This document shows positions 7,330 to 16,065 of a stretch of 38,408 nucleotides of DNA, one piece after another. This DNA is from CAYZJB01 sp964478735 (lineage in GTDB: Bacteria; CLD3; SB21), in NCBI GenBank assembly GCA_964478735.1, contig CAYZJB010000037.1:1-38408 (forward strand), given 5' to 3'. A program made the position numbers and the translations under genes. The notes beneath the pieces were generated by a model that saw only the letters and a list, made by a program, of their open reading frames with translations, had not been told where the DNA came from and did no database searches. The stretch's first letter is position 1, and each line of letters opens with the position of its first letter.

Positions 7330-8775
7330 ATGACATCCCGGCCGCGTTCCTCCAGCCTTTACCTTCGCACGCTCATCGCGATCCTTGTTGCCGTCCTTGT
7401 TGGCGCGGCGATCATTGCCGCGGCGATCTGGGGCGCTATTCGCATCGGACACCCCGTGGGGATGGTCGTGGCGGCCGCCGGAATACTGACGGGAGTCGTC
7501 TATCTGACCGCACGATTCATTCATCACCAGTTGGACCTGCCCCTCCGGCAGTTGATGGACAGCGCGAAAGAAATCGCCCGCGGTAACTTCGACCACAAAG
7601 TTCATGTGACGGCAAGCGACGAATTGAACCAGTTGTCCCGCATATTCAATTACATGACGCTCGAACTGAAGCGGATGACCGATTTGAACATCAACCAGAT
7701 CATCCGCGAACAGATCAAGACGGAAGCCATCCTGCGTAACATCGCAGACGGCGTGATCGTTTCCGGTCCATTCGACGAAGTCCTGTTGATCAATAACGTG
7801 GTGGAAAAATGGTTCGGCATTCGTGAGAAGGACATCCTCGCTTGTTCACTGACGTATTTCATTCCCGATCTCAAACCCCTTTTGGAGGCGACCAAACAGA
7901 GCGATGAGGGATCGGTGATTCGCCAGGAAATCGAAACGCATCCCGATGCTCCGCAAAACAATATCGTCCTGTCCGCCCATGCGTCTAAAATCATCGACGA
8001 CCGCGAGTTGCTTGCCATCGTGATCGTGTTACGCAACATCACCAAAGAAAAAGAAGTCGACCGCTTGAAAACGGAACTCGTATCCGTCGTGGCCCACGAG
8101 CTTCGCTCCCCGTTGACGTCCATCGCGGGGTTCAGTGAGGTCGTGTCACAGGACAAAGAACTGAGCCCGGGCCGCCGTCAAGAATACATGGAAATTATCC
8201 GATCGGAATCCGCGCGTCTTGCCGACATGATCGATAAATTTTTGAACATCAGCCGCATCGAAAGCGGCCAGACCGTCGTCAACCGGTCGAGCATCGACCT
8301 GGTCGGCGTGGTCGAGGGCGTCCTGAGCGTGCATCGTCCGCTGGCCGAGCGAAAAAACATCGAGGTCGAACTCGCGACGGACCCCGACATGCCTCCCGCT
8401 TTTGCCGATCCGGATCTCATGGGACAATTGATCATCAATCTTTTTTCAAACGCCGTCAAATACAGCCCCGAGGACACAAAAATCCGAATGACCGTCACGC
8501 GCACGCCGGACCACGCCCTGATTCGCATCCGCGATCAGGGTTTCGGTATGTCCAAGGAAAACGTGCGGAAGCTGTTCACGAAATTTTTTCGTGCCAAGGA
8601 CGACAAGCGGCTGCACGACATCGAAGGATCAGGTCTCGGTCTGGCGTTTGTGAAAGAAATCGTCACCCAGCACGGGGGAAAAATTACGGTGGAGAGCGAA
8701 CTGGGAAAAGGATCGGTTTTCAGCGTCTATATTCCGCTGGCCGAACGATCAGCCGTTGGTGCCGGATCGAATTAA
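7330..8775 (+). CDS. Membrane sensor histidine kinase (HAMP-PAS-HisKA-HATPase)
   Basis: A 481-residue histidine kinase. Two membrane helices lie at about residues 12-34 and 40-60 with almost no periplasmic loop. They are followed by a HAMP segment (QLMDSAKEIARGNFDHKVHV, about 76-95), a PAS-like sensor domain (from about 130) and the dimerisation helix with phospho-acceptor His in VVAHELRSPLTSIAGF (about 255-270). The ATPase boxes are NLFSNAVKYSPED (N), IRDQGFGMS (G1), TKFFRA (F) and GSGLGLAFVKEIVTQHGG (G2). The order resembles PhoR/WalK-type kinases. Lacking a large outside loop, it probably senses membrane or cytoplasmic signals through the PAS domain. No response regulator is adjacent, so it looks orphan. 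Its end overlaps the convergent ABC transporter end by 27 bases. Confidence 0.95.
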   Translation: MTSRPRSSSLYLRTLIAILVAVLVGAAIIAAAIWGAIRIGHPVGMVVAAAGILTGVVYLTARFIHHQLDLPLRQLMDSAKEIARGNFDHKVHVTASDELNQLSRIFNYMTLELKRMTDLNINQIIREQIKTEAILRNIADGVIVSGPFDEVLLINNVVEKWFGIREKDILACSLTYFIPDLKPLLEATKQSDEGSVIRQEIETHPDAPQNNIVLSAHASKIIDDRELLAIVIVLRNITKEKEVDRLKTELVSVVAHELRSPLTSIAGFSEVVSQDKELSPGRRQEYMEIIRSESARLADMIDKFLNISRIESGQTVVNRSSIDLVGVVEGVLSVHRPLAERKNIEVELATDPDMPPAFADPDLMGQLIINLFSNAVKYSPEDTKIRMTVTRTPDHALIRIRDQGFGMSKENVRKLFTKFFRAKDDKRLHDIEGSGLGLAFVKEIVTQHGGKITVESELGKGSVFSVYIPLAERSAVGAGSN

Positions 8776-9174
8776 TCCGTTTTCCTGGTCCTGATATTGC
8801 AGTTGGTACAACTTCCAGTACAGACCGCGTTGAGCGAGCAGCGCCTCGTGCGTCCCCCGCTCCCGTATCGTTCCCTTATGCATGACGACGATCTGGTCGA
8901 CGTGCCGGATGGTCGACAACCGGTGGGCAATGATGAGCGAGGTTCGTCCGGTCATCAATTTTTGGATGGCCAGACGGATCAGATATTCCGACTCGGAGTC
9001 GATGTTGGACGTGGCTTCGTCGAGGATCAGGATCGACGGGTTGAACACGAACGCGCGTGCCAGCGAGATCAATTGCCGCTGGCCCGTCGATAGGGTACTC
9101 CCTCTTTCCTGCATCGGCTCGTGATACCCAAGCGGAAGACGCCGGATGAACGAATCGGCCCCGGTCTGGCGTGC
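8749..9174 (-). CDS. ABC exporter, C-terminal part (nucleotide-binding domain)
   Basis: This is the C-terminal ~140 residues of the ABC exporter whose N-terminal part is at 9275-10256; an assembly gap separates them. It holds the ABC signature in the form TLSTGQRQLISLARA (LSTGQ instead of LSGGQ), the Walker B strand ILILDEATSNIDSESE with the catalytic Glu, and the switch His in LIIAHRLSTIRHVDQIVV. The Walker A and Q-loop lie in the missing sequence. LSTGQ is a variant seen in some exporters and need not abolish function. The reading frame on the two sides differs across the 100-N filler, so they cannot be joined without the true gap length. Confidence 0.92.
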   Translation of the reverse strand, partial: ARQTGADSFIRRLPLGYHEPMQERGSTLSTGQRQLISLARAFVFNPSILILDEATSNIDSESEYLIRLAIQKLMTGRTSLIIAHRLSTIRHVDQIVVMHKGTIRERGTHEALLAQRGLYWKLYQLQYQDQENGLIRSGTNG

Positions 9175-9274
9175 NNNNNNNNNNNNNNNNNNNNNNNNNN
9201 NNNNNNNNNNNNNNNNNNNNNNNNNNNNNNNNNNNNNNNNNNNNNNNNNNNNNNNNNNNNNNNNNNNNNNNNNN
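9175..9274. other. Assembly gap (100 N)
   Basis: Exactly 100 N, a conventional filler of unknown true length. On the left side the exporter resumes at ARQTGADSFIRRLPLGYHEP; on the right the membrane domain stops at SERIFGLMDL. In exporters of this class about 120-140 residues normally lie between these points, including Walker A and the Q-loop. The real gap is therefore probably about 350-420 bases, not 100. Confidence 0.95.
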
Positions 9275-10256
9275 TCAAGTCCATCAACCCGAAAATCCGT
9301 TCCGACGATGCCATGGCGGTTTGCAGGATATTGTACTTGTCGCTGAGATCCTGGATGGGCCGAAAAAACATCTGTGCGTATTGTACAAAAGCAATGAGCG
9401 TTCCCAGCGTGATGGAGTCGCGAACGACCTCGCCTCCGCCGTACCATACAATCAACCCGATCGCAACGGAGCTGGCCAGATTGATCGCCGGGTAAAACCA
9501 TGCGTAATGAAATATGGAACGCAGGTGCGCGTCGGTCAGCGATGTATTCAGCTCATCAAACTGTTGGAAGTTTTTCCGTTCGCGATTGAAGAGCTGAACG
9601 GTGACGGCCCCCGTCAGATTTTCCTGTAAATATGAATTGATCGACGCAATACGGGTACGAACGTCACGGTACGTAATCCGCACGTATTTTTTGAAGATCA
9701 TGGACATGGTAAAAATCACCGGCACAATGGCCAGCGTGACCAGCGTCAAGGGAACGTCCATGAGCGCCATAAAAACGATAATGCCGGCCAACAAAAAGAT
9801 GTCGCCGAAAACGTAGACCAGGCCCGAAGTAAACATGTCGTTGAGCGATTCGACATCCGAGGTGACCCGCGTGATCAGGCGTCCGACGGGGTTACGGTCG
9901 AAAAACTGCAGATGCAGATGTTCCAGATGACGATAGAGATTCATTCGGATGTCGAAAATGATCCGCTGACCGGTCAATTGCGTCAGATAGATCACGCCGT
10001 ACTGCAGGAAAAATTCGATACAGAGCAGGCCGACAAAAAGCCAGACGAATCCCACCAGCTTGTCCGGCTCATGGGGCTGGATGGCTTCATCGACGGCCCG
10101 CTGGACAATTTTCGGCCGGTAGGCGCCGACGGCTTGAGTTCCGAGCAGCAGAACCACGCTAATGAAAAGCCAGGTTTTATACGGCTTGGCCGCCTGCAGC
10201 AACCGGCGCATGAGTCGCCGGTCATAGGCTTTTCCCATGACCTCCGGATCGCTCAT
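9275..10256 (-). CDS. ABC exporter, N-terminal part (transmembrane domain)
   Basis: The N-terminal ~327 residues of an MsbA/LmrA-like half-transporter that is completed at 8749-9174. Six membrane helices are visible, with the first near FISVVLLLGTQAVGAY and the second near LVGFVWLFVGLLCIEFFLQY. Between and after them are the typical cytoplasmic segments QRIIFDIRMNLYRHLEHLHL, DRNPVGRLITRVTSDVESLN, ENLTGAVTVQLFNRE and ILQTAMASSERIFGLMDL. The protein would act as a homodimer or heterodimer moving lipids, drugs or peptides across the inner membrane; the substrate is unknown. I place the start at ATG 10256 (GGTG about 7 bases upstream); a GTG at 10265 is also possible. The LytR_C gene lies just upstream on the same strand. 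Confidence 0.92.
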
Positions 10257-10326
10257 GACTTGCACCGGACATGTGAAAATGGAATGCTCGATGGAATACT
10301 TCGGGAGGAAGGCAATGTCGTGGTTT

Positions 10327-10893
10327 TCAATCGCCGAACTTGAGTGACTTGTAATCGGCCCCCAAGATGACCGTCACCTCGACGAATCGTTGAGGGTTCT
10401 TCTGTTGCACGACGCCGGATTCGCTGATGCCCAGTGCATTGGCCACCTGCAGCGCATTTTGAATGTTGCCGATACGGTCCTGCACGATCGATTTTTTATA
10501 GTTCGTGTGAGAAGCATTTCCGGTTTGTACGACGTCGAAACCTTTGGTTTGCAGATAATCTTTGGCTTTGGCCGCAAGGCGCGGAACGCCGCTGCCGTTG
10601 AGCACCTCGACCCGGATTACCTGGCTCTTGACCTGAAGCGGCTTATCCGTCGTTGCATTTCCTATTTGCTGGCCGGGATCTTCATTCAGGATGACGCTTT
10701 CCGGCGTTGTCGCGTTGAGACGAACGACCAGCGAAATCACGAGCGCAACGACGACGAGAGACAAAATTCCAATGGAATAATTCAATATGCGGTCGATCCG
10801 ATTGACGGGCGGGCGCTGAATCTGTCGTGAAAAAGATATCGTCGCCTGGTTTTTTTCTGCCGGTTCTTCGGTACGGATTTTTCTCTGCATCAT
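10327..10893 (-). CDS. LytR C-terminal domain (LytR_C) membrane-anchored protein
   Basis: A 188-residue protein with a short cytoplasmic N-terminus, one membrane helix (about residues 38-60, IGILSLVVVALVISLVV) and an outside region. Residues about 97-185 match the LytR_C domain: RVEVLNGSGVPRLAAKAKDY, then LQTKGFDVVQTGNASHT, IVQDRIGN and ANALGISESG. The domain accompanies LytR-CpsA-Psr proteins or occurs alone; it is thought to act at the cell wall, but its exact role is not known. It precedes the ABC exporter by about 60 bases on the same strand, suggesting an operon. Confidence 0.88.
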   Translation of the reverse strand: MMQRKIRTEEPAEKNQATISFSRQIQRPPVNRIDRILNYSIGILSLVVVALVISLVVRLNATTPESVILNEDPGQQIGNATTDKPLQVKSQVIRVEVLNGSGVPRLAAKAKDYLQTKGFDVVQTGNASHTNYKKSIVQDRIGNIQNALQVANALGISESGVVQQKNPQRFVEVTVILGADYKSLKFGD

Positions 10894-10982
10894 GATGATT
10901 CAAAAGTAAAGGGCTGTTTCACAGCCGTTGTCCAAAACCTACGGTTGATGAAAGAGCCCTTCGGACGAATCGTGGTACGCGT

Positions 10983-11480
10983 CTACTGTCTGCCGAATGT
11001 ATAGCCCTCAAAAACGTCGGAACCGTGGCGCGCAAACGGGCTTTCATAAGGCCTGTACCCTCCGTACAACGGGGTCGAACTGTAACCGACATTCAGCTGG
11101 AAATTTTTTGTCGGTTTGTAAATCAACTCGGCGCCATGCACGAGTTGTGCATTGTCGGGTGCGTTTCTAGGTCCGCCGAAAGGCCGGTGCAACACGCCGG
11201 TATTGACTCGCAGAAAGAGCGGGTTCGACAAACGAAAATCCATCGTGTTGGTGTACAGCCCGATCGAACCGCTTTGCCCGCCGCCGCTGTAAAACGTCAC
11301 GCCGTAGCTGTGCGACATGTGAAAACGGTCCGGTGAAAACAGGTTACCGAATAACCCGAGATTGGGAGTAGACGTGATTCCATTCAACACGTCGATCGGC
11401 GGTTTTTCCGTCTGACTTTTAAGCTGTGCAAACGACGTACTACACGATACGAGGATCAAAAGCGCGGTGATCCTGACCAT
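10983..11480 (-). CDS. Small exported protein, possibly outer-membrane associated
   Basis: A 165-residue protein that I do not recognise. It begins with a signal sequence (MVRITALLILVSCSTSFAQ); LVSC could be a lipobox, or cleavage could follow the FAQ. The mature part is rich in Gly, Tyr, Phe and alternating residues (FHMSHSYGVTFYSGGGQSGS, LFLRVNTGVLHRPFGG, ELIYKPTKNFQLNVGYSSTP), a pattern expected of an outer-membrane beta structure, though it is too short for a full porin. I chose ATG 11480 because AAAGGA lies about 7 bases upstream and the signal peptide starts there; a longer frame to 11837 adds residues without protein-like character. Confidence 0.75.
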   Translation of the reverse strand: MVRITALLILVSCSTSFAQLKSQTEKPPIDVLNGITSTPNLGLFGNLFSPDRFHMSHSYGVTFYSGGGQSGSIGLYTNTMDFRLSNPLFLRVNTGVLHRPFGGPRNAPDNAQLVHGAELIYKPTKNFQLNVGYSSTPLYGGYRPYESPFARHGSDVFEGYTFGRQ

Positions 11481-11858
11481 AATCGATCCTTTCGATTGAC
11501 GACAAATTTTACCCAAAACCCAAACGAAAGTCAAGGGACTCCCGAACCTCTTCGTAACAAGATTGTTTCGGTCCATACAGGCCGTAAACAGACCGTCATC
11601 ATCATTCGACCGCAACATCGATCTGATCAACGCAACTCTGCCGTTTCGAATAATCCGTGGCCGTATGCCATGGGCCCTCCCGGGCCGATACGTCACGAAG
11701 CCCTTCAATCGGAATGCATCACCCGTTGGCCGGTGACGCTGATGGTCCCGAAAACTGGAGCCGCTGCTTGTCCCGCCAAATTGGTAGAAAAGCGCCTGTT
11801 CGCGTTCGCCCACGGTGCCGACGACATGAGGACACATTTCACGTACACGATCCTTTGT
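11481..11858. other. 378-bp intergenic stretch without a recognised gene
   Basis: Open frames cross this stretch on both strands, but none has family resemblance or a ribosome binding site. It has several GC-rich inverted repeats, for example GGCCC/GGGCC at 673-677 and 682-686 of the 11 kb block (11673-11686). No terminator with a T tract, riboswitch or structured RNA that I know could be identified. It probably holds the upstream region of the 11480 gene and the 3' untranslated region of the NapC-type gene. Confidence 0.5.
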
Positions 11859-13358
11859 TTAGCGGGCCTTCTCGTTGTGGCAGTCGTAGCAGCTCATATC
11901 CTTCCACGCCTTGTCGACATTGACAGGATGACGGTACTCGAGACCGGTGAGTGAAATTTCGTGTTTTTCGTCTTCGAAGCTCTGCGCCAGAAGGGTGTGA
12001 CAGACGTTGCAGTCGCGGGAGATGGCCTTCCCCTGTTCGTTGACGTGTTTGCCGTCGTGACAGCGGAAACATCCCGGCGCATACATGTGTCCGATCTGGT
12101 CGGGATAGTGCCGCCAGCTCACTCGCATCTCGGGAAAATAATTTCGCGAGTAAATTTTCCGTGCTTCATCGATCAGCTTGTCGACGGCCGCACGTCGCTC
12201 CGCATAGACCTGCGGATACTGGTCGCGATAGAAATTTCCAACCAAAATGGCAATGCTGTCGTCGGCCGCGGTCGTCGACGTGTACGGACGTTCGAGCGCC
12301 GCGATGGCTATATTTTTGGCGTACGGCAATGTCTTGTCGATCCACCCGAGCGTGAGGTACTGATTCACGACGCCGGCGGGATGGTTGTACTTATGACTCG
12401 GACGATTGTGGCAGTCGATACAGTCCATTCGCCGGATCTCCGATCGATTCAACTCGTCTTCGGAAAACGGCACGTCCGTGCTGCGGTAAATCTCTTCCTT
12501 CCCGTCGGCGTGCTTTATTTTCACCCACGGAATGACCATTCGAGCCGAATCGAGTGCGGCATATCGGATTTCGTTCGCGATATTCATGTGCCAGTGAATA
12601 CCATCCGTATTGCCCTGCAGTTCGTTTCCGCCGCCGATTTTCATGAGCAGATTCAACGACCATTTGGTGTTCTTTTCGTCGGAGACGTAATAATTGAACG
12701 TCCGTTGTTTTTCCGAGAAAAAATGACGCGGCCAGTGGCACTGTTCGCATGTCTCCTGTGCCGGACGCAGGTCGTGTACGGGCGTGGGAATCGGCTTCGA
12801 ATATTTTTCAAACAGCACCGAATACACCTGATAGGCGCCGGAAATTTTCGCTTTGACGAACCACTCCGCGCCGGAGCCGATGTGACAGTCGGCGCAGGGC
12901 ACGCGGGCGTGCGGGGAATGCTGGTAGGCGATGTACTCCGGGTGCATCACGTTGTGGCACACGAGCCCGCAAAATTCGACGGAATCCGAATATTCGTACG
13001 CCTTGAAGCTGCCGAACGCGGACAACGCGAGAAAAAGGATCGTGCCGAAGAAAAAAATTGAAAACGCAAAGCGATGACGCGCATCGTTGAGATTGACGAC
13101 CGGCAAATGGCCGAGTGAGCCGCGCCCGATCCGGATGCGCCGCCGCTCGCGCACGATTCCCCATGCGATCAGAGTGAGTCCGAGGATTAAAAAAGTCGGA
13201 AAAAGAATGAAGGTAAATATCCCGAGATACGGATTCGACGATTCCGCCGTCAGGTCGATGATGAAAAGAAAAATAATCAGGGAAAAATTGACGATGGCGA
13301 TGCCCGCGCCGCTCATCGTCATCAGGTTGTAGACCGATTCGGGGAGCCGACGCTTCAT
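11859..13358 (-). CDS. NapC/NirT-type seven-haem cytochrome c
   Basis: A 499-residue membrane-anchored multihaem cytochrome. Three hydrophobic segments lie at about residues 17-36, 46-68 and 97-117. The haem motifs follow: a CxxxCH site (CGLVCH, 130-135) then CADCH (155-159), CEQCH, CIDCH, CFRCH, CNVCH and CYDCH, so seven haems are likely. The first two match the NapC/NrfH quinol-oxidising start (FCGLVCHNVMHPE and HSPHARVPCADCHIGSGAEW). It should take electrons from menaquinol and pass them to periplasmic carriers. Its ATG overlaps the stop of the 13-haem cytochrome gene (ATGA), so the two very likely form one complex. I chose 13358 over a frame extending to 13496 because of this overlap. Confidence 0.93.
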   Translation of the reverse strand: MKRRLPESVYNLMTMSGAGIAIVNFSLIIFLFIIDLTAESSNPYLGIFTFILFPTFLILGLTLIAWGIVRERRRIRIGRGSLGHLPVVNLNDARHRFAFSIFFFGTILFLALSAFGSFKAYEYSDSVEFCGLVCHNVMHPEYIAYQHSPHARVPCADCHIGSGAEWFVKAKISGAYQVYSVLFEKYSKPIPTPVHDLRPAQETCEQCHWPRHFFSEKQRTFNYYVSDEKNTKWSLNLLMKIGGGNELQGNTDGIHWHMNIANEIRYAALDSARMVIPWVKIKHADGKEEIYRSTDVPFSEDELNRSEIRRMDCIDCHNRPSHKYNHPAGVVNQYLTLGWIDKTLPYAKNIAIAALERPYTSTTAADDSIAILVGNFYRDQYPQVYAERRAAVDKLIDEARKIYSRNYFPEMRVSWRHYPDQIGHMYAPGCFRCHDGKHVNEQGKAISRDCNVCHTLLAQSFEDEKHEISLTGLEYRHPVNVDKAWKDMSCYDCHNEKAR

Positions 13359-15532
13359 GGCGAGTCGGTGGGCGGGTTTTGTGTTTGTGATTTCTGCAAT
13401 TCCGCGGCCTTCCGTGCCTGGGCTTCTTTGATGGCTTCCAGTTCGAGCGGATGTTCTTCGGCCATCTCTTCTTCGGAGATTTTTCCAGTCAACCACGCGA
13501 GGCTCATCGGATAGACGTCCGGGTTGAAGATGACAAAATAAAAGTGCCAGACGATGATCGCCGCCGTGGCAAGGATGGCTTCGTAAAAATGGATCGTACG
13601 CGCGATGTCCCAGCCAAGCTTCGTGAACATTCCCATCGATGCCGTTTCAAACCACAGGATCGCACCGGTGACGCCCATGACGACGGTGCCCCATACGAGC
13701 GCCCAGTACTCGCTTTTCTCGACGTAGCCAAATCGTCCGATCTTCGGCTTGACCTGTGAAAAACCGAGGTTGTATTTGATCATGCCGTAAAAATCCAGCA
13801 GGTCCTGCCGCCGCAGCCACAGGTCCTTGATCAACTGCCGCCCGCGTTTCGTGAACGACACGTACCCCACGTGATACAGGCTGATCACGACAAGGACGAC
13901 GCCTGCTGCACGATGCAGCACGCTCCGGATTTCGAACGAATACTCACTGAGACTGCGAAGCGCCGCGACCCACCAGGCATCGGGATACCGAAGCCCGAAT
14001 CCCGTGAGAACGAGAATAATAAAGCTGATCGCCATCGTGCCGTGCTGGAACCGTTCGTTGGCAGTCATCCGTACGTAGAACGCATGGTCGTGCATTTCCA
14101 GCTCGATTTCGCCGCGCTGAATTTTGAGTTTACGGCGCGTTTTTTTCACGAAGTCCAGCACGTTGTGTACGAACATGCCGCCGACGAGCGTCAGGATTGC
14201 CGAAATATAAATCGTTGCGATCCAGTAGAGCGCCGGATGTTCTTCTTTGGCTTCGTCGGTCGAATGCACGGAGCCGATCGTGAACCGATCGTTGGCGCCG
14301 GGATGGCACTTGCCGCATGTATTCACAAGATTGGCCTTGTGAATGCTCGATGTCGAATCTTTGGAATTCCGAATATCGTGGGCGCCGTGACACGAGGCGC
14401 AATTGACCACTTCCAACGCACCGCCGCGAACGGATAACCCGTGGTAGCTGTCGGAGAACGATTTGAACTGGCCGGTCGAGATTCCGTATTTTTTACTCAG
14501 TTTGACCGACGAATGGCACGTCCCGCATAATTGCTGTGACAGATTGCGCTCCGAGACCGGGGAATCCGGATCGTCGTGTTTTAAGATATCGTGTTCGCCG
14601 TGGCAGTCCGTACAGCTCGGTGCATCGATGTTGCCTTTGGCGAGTGACGCGGCGTGAACGCTGACGTCGAACTCGTGCGCCTGTTTGTCGTGGCACGTGG
14701 CACATGTGTGAGGAACGTTCATCTTGTTGACCAGAGACGATTCGGAAATCGCGCGGTTCATCTGGTGGCTGCCGTGACAGTCGACACAGTTGGCCGCCGC
14801 CGCTTTTCCACGCTGGAGCAAGGCCTGACCGTGAATGCTTTTTTCGTACGACTGGATGAATTTCGCCCCAAGCAGCGTCTTACCGGCGACGGCGGCGCTG
14901 TCACGATGGCAGCTCATGCACATTTTGGCCTGGGCAATCTTGAGCTGGAGCGTGTCGACGCCCGGTCGCGTCGAGACGATGTTGTTCTGATGGCAGGTGA
15001 GACAAGTCGGCGCGTTTTTGTCCTTGTTTTCGATCGCCCGTTCATGCGCCGAGTGCATAAAATCGTTTTTCACATCGACGTGACAGGTCCCACACGACTG
15101 GACGAGCTTACCGACGTGCCATTTCGCGCCCGGAGTATTGGTCGACGCGACCTCATGCGTACCATGACAGGCTTTACAGTTCGTATCGTCCGTCCAGCCG
15201 GTGCCTTTGGACGAGAGGATATTCGGGTGAAACGCGTGCCGGGTCAGTTCCTTGTTATGGCAGGACGTGCAATTGATCGGCGTGATGTTTTCTTTGTGTG
15301 GAATTTCGTCCGGATCGAACCCCGTGTGACAGGCGATGCAGGAGACTTTGGTGTGCACCGACGATTTGAGGGTCGCATCGTTGACGAACAGAGAAATTTT
15401 TTTCCCCTTTCGTTTTTTCGTCAACGATTCATCGGAATGACAGTCGAGGCAGTCTTCGTTGCTCTGGGGAAAAACGCGGGATGCGAAAAGTCCAAACAGG
15501 AGGAGGAGGGATATGAAACGGAACGGATTCAT
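13355..15532 (-). CDS. 13-haem cytochrome c fused to a cytochrome b561-type membrane domain
   Basis: A 725-residue fusion. A signal peptide (about 1-22) is followed by 13 CxxCH sites, in order CLDCH, CIACH, CTSCH, CKACH, CGTCH, CLTCH, CMSCH, CVDCH, CATCH, CTDCH, CGTCH, CASCH and CGKCH (about residues 28-410), all exported. After a first membrane helix (YWIATIYISAILTLVGGMFV) comes a four-helix cytochrome b region of the formate dehydrogenase gamma type, with candidate haem-b histidines in NERFQHGTMAISF, LHRAAGVVLVVISLYHVGYV and RTIHFYEAILATAAIIVWHF. The protein can pass electrons between the quinone pool and the periplasm by itself. It overlaps the NapC-type gene by four bases. The terminal acceptor or donor is unknown. 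Confidence 0.93.
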   Translation of the reverse strand: MNPFRFISLLLLFGLFASRVFPQSNEDCLDCHSDESLTKKRKGKKISLFVNDATLKSSVHTKVSCIACHTGFDPDEIPHKENITPINCTSCHNKELTRHAFHPNILSSKGTGWTDDTNCKACHGTHEVASTNTPGAKWHVGKLVQSCGTCHVDVKNDFMHSAHERAIENKDKNAPTCLTCHQNNIVSTRPGVDTLQLKIAQAKMCMSCHRDSAAVAGKTLLGAKFIQSYEKSIHGQALLQRGKAAAANCVDCHGSHQMNRAISESSLVNKMNVPHTCATCHDKQAHEFDVSVHAASLAKGNIDAPSCTDCHGEHDILKHDDPDSPVSERNLSQQLCGTCHSSVKLSKKYGISTGQFKSFSDSYHGLSVRGGALEVVNCASCHGAHDIRNSKDSTSSIHKANLVNTCGKCHPGANDRFTIGSVHSTDEAKEEHPALYWIATIYISAILTLVGGMFVHNVLDFVKKTRRKLKIQRGEIELEMHDHAFYVRMTANERFQHGTMAISFIILVLTGFGLRYPDAWWVAALRSLSEYSFEIRSVLHRAAGVVLVVISLYHVGYVSFTKRGRQLIKDLWLRRQDLLDFYGMIKYNLGFSQVKPKIGRFGYVEKSEYWALVWGTVVMGVTGAILWFETASMGMFTKLGWDIARTIHFYEAILATAAIIVWHFYFVIFNPDVYPMSLAWLTGKISEEEMAEEHPLELEAIKEAQARKAAELQKSQTQNPPTDSP

Positions 15533-15551
15533 AGATGCGATCCGGACAAAG

Positions 15552-15600
15552 AAAAACGAACACGACCGGGCAACCGTCCAAAAAACCCCGACCGTGTTCG
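15552..15600 (-). terminator. Rho-independent terminator after the monohaem cytochrome gene
   Basis: Arms CGAACACG (15557-15564) and CGTGTTCG (15593-15600) pair perfectly, with a second inner stem CGGG/CCCG (15567-15570 and 15587-15590) after a 2x2 internal loop. Read on the minus strand the stem is followed by five T (15552-15556). It separates the monohaem cytochrome gene (ending 15630) from the 13-haem gene starting at 15532. Confidence 0.75.
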
Positions 15601-15629
15601 CATCATGTTCGCAAGATGTGAGTTGAGGG

Positions 15630-16001
15630 TTACTCTTTGGCTGCTTTTTGCGTGGCCAGCCATTCGGCGAGCATCTTCAGGTCGTCCTCGCTGCCTTTGA
15701 ATTTTTTCATGTGTTTTTTGCCGTTGATAGCTTCTTTTTTGGTCAGATACGCCATCAGCCACTCGGCGGTGTGATCATTTCCGACGCTGGAAAGGTCAGG
15801 CGCCTGATCTTCGCCTTCGCTCTCTTCCACTTCCTCGCCTTCCGATTCCGCTTTTTTCATTTCAATTTCGGCGGCTTTCACGGAATGGCAGGCCGTGCAC
15901 TTACTGGCTACGAATATTCCCTTGCCGTCGGTCGCTTTTTCCTGTGCTTGCGACGAACCGACCCAGAACAGTAAAAACGCAAAAATTACCATGACTCGCA
16001 T
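15630..16001 (-). CDS. Small monohaem cytochrome c, acidic-linker form
   Basis: A 123-residue periplasmic cytochrome c. Signal peptide about 1-20 (ending SSQAQ), then DGKGIFVASKCTACHSVKAA with the single CTACH haem site at about residues 35-39. The likely axial Met lies in NGKKHMKKFKG near the C-terminus. Between them sits a Glu-rich linker (about residues 50-68, with EGEEVEESEGEDQ). It is a soluble class I-like electron carrier. I chose ATG 16001 because AGGAGG lies 7 bases upstream and the signal peptide starts there. A paralogue with a shorter linker is at 17045-17383; both probably shuttle electrons for the multihaem cytochromes. Confidence 0.9.
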   Translation of the reverse strand: MRVMVIFAFLLFWVGSSQAQEKATDGKGIFVASKCTACHSVKAAEIEMKKAESEGEEVEESEGEDQAPDLSSVGNDHTAEWLMAYLTKKEAINGKKHMKKFKGSEDDLKMLAEWLATQKAAKE

Positions 16002-16051
16002 ACGGTACCTCCTGTTGGGAATCAAGTAAGTATAGAATACCGTTTGTACCC

Positions 16052-16065
16052 ATGACATCTGTCAT
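16052..16065. promoter_or_regulatory. FNR/Crp-family-like palindrome upstream of the 16001 cytochrome gene
   Basis: The 14-bp palindrome ATGACATCTGTCAT has perfect 6-bp arms. Written as TGAC-N4-GTCA it matches the half-site layout of FNR/HcpR-type regulators. Its centre is about 57 bases before the cytochrome ATG. A comparable palindrome lies at almost the same distance before the paralogous cytochrome gene. Confidence 0.45.

Noticed and set aside
7044..7331. A 95-residue open frame on the minus strand opposite the BMC extension and the kinase leader
   Set aside because: No family resemblance, and its last third is antisense to the -1 frame extension. The plus strand in 7167-7329 has only short frames, so the stretch is treated as spacer.
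11961..13061. A 366-residue plus-strand open frame opposite the NapC-type gene
   Set aside because: It is antisense to a gene with seven haem motifs and shows no recognisable fold.
13358..13496. Longer N-terminus for the NapC-type cytochrome
   Set aside because: It lies inside the upstream cytochrome gene in another frame; the ATGA overlap at 13355-13358 gives a normal start.
14654..15700. A 348-residue plus-strand open frame opposite the 13-haem cytochrome
   Set aside because: It is an antisense shadow of a haem-rich coding sequence, with Val/Arg-rich low-information content.
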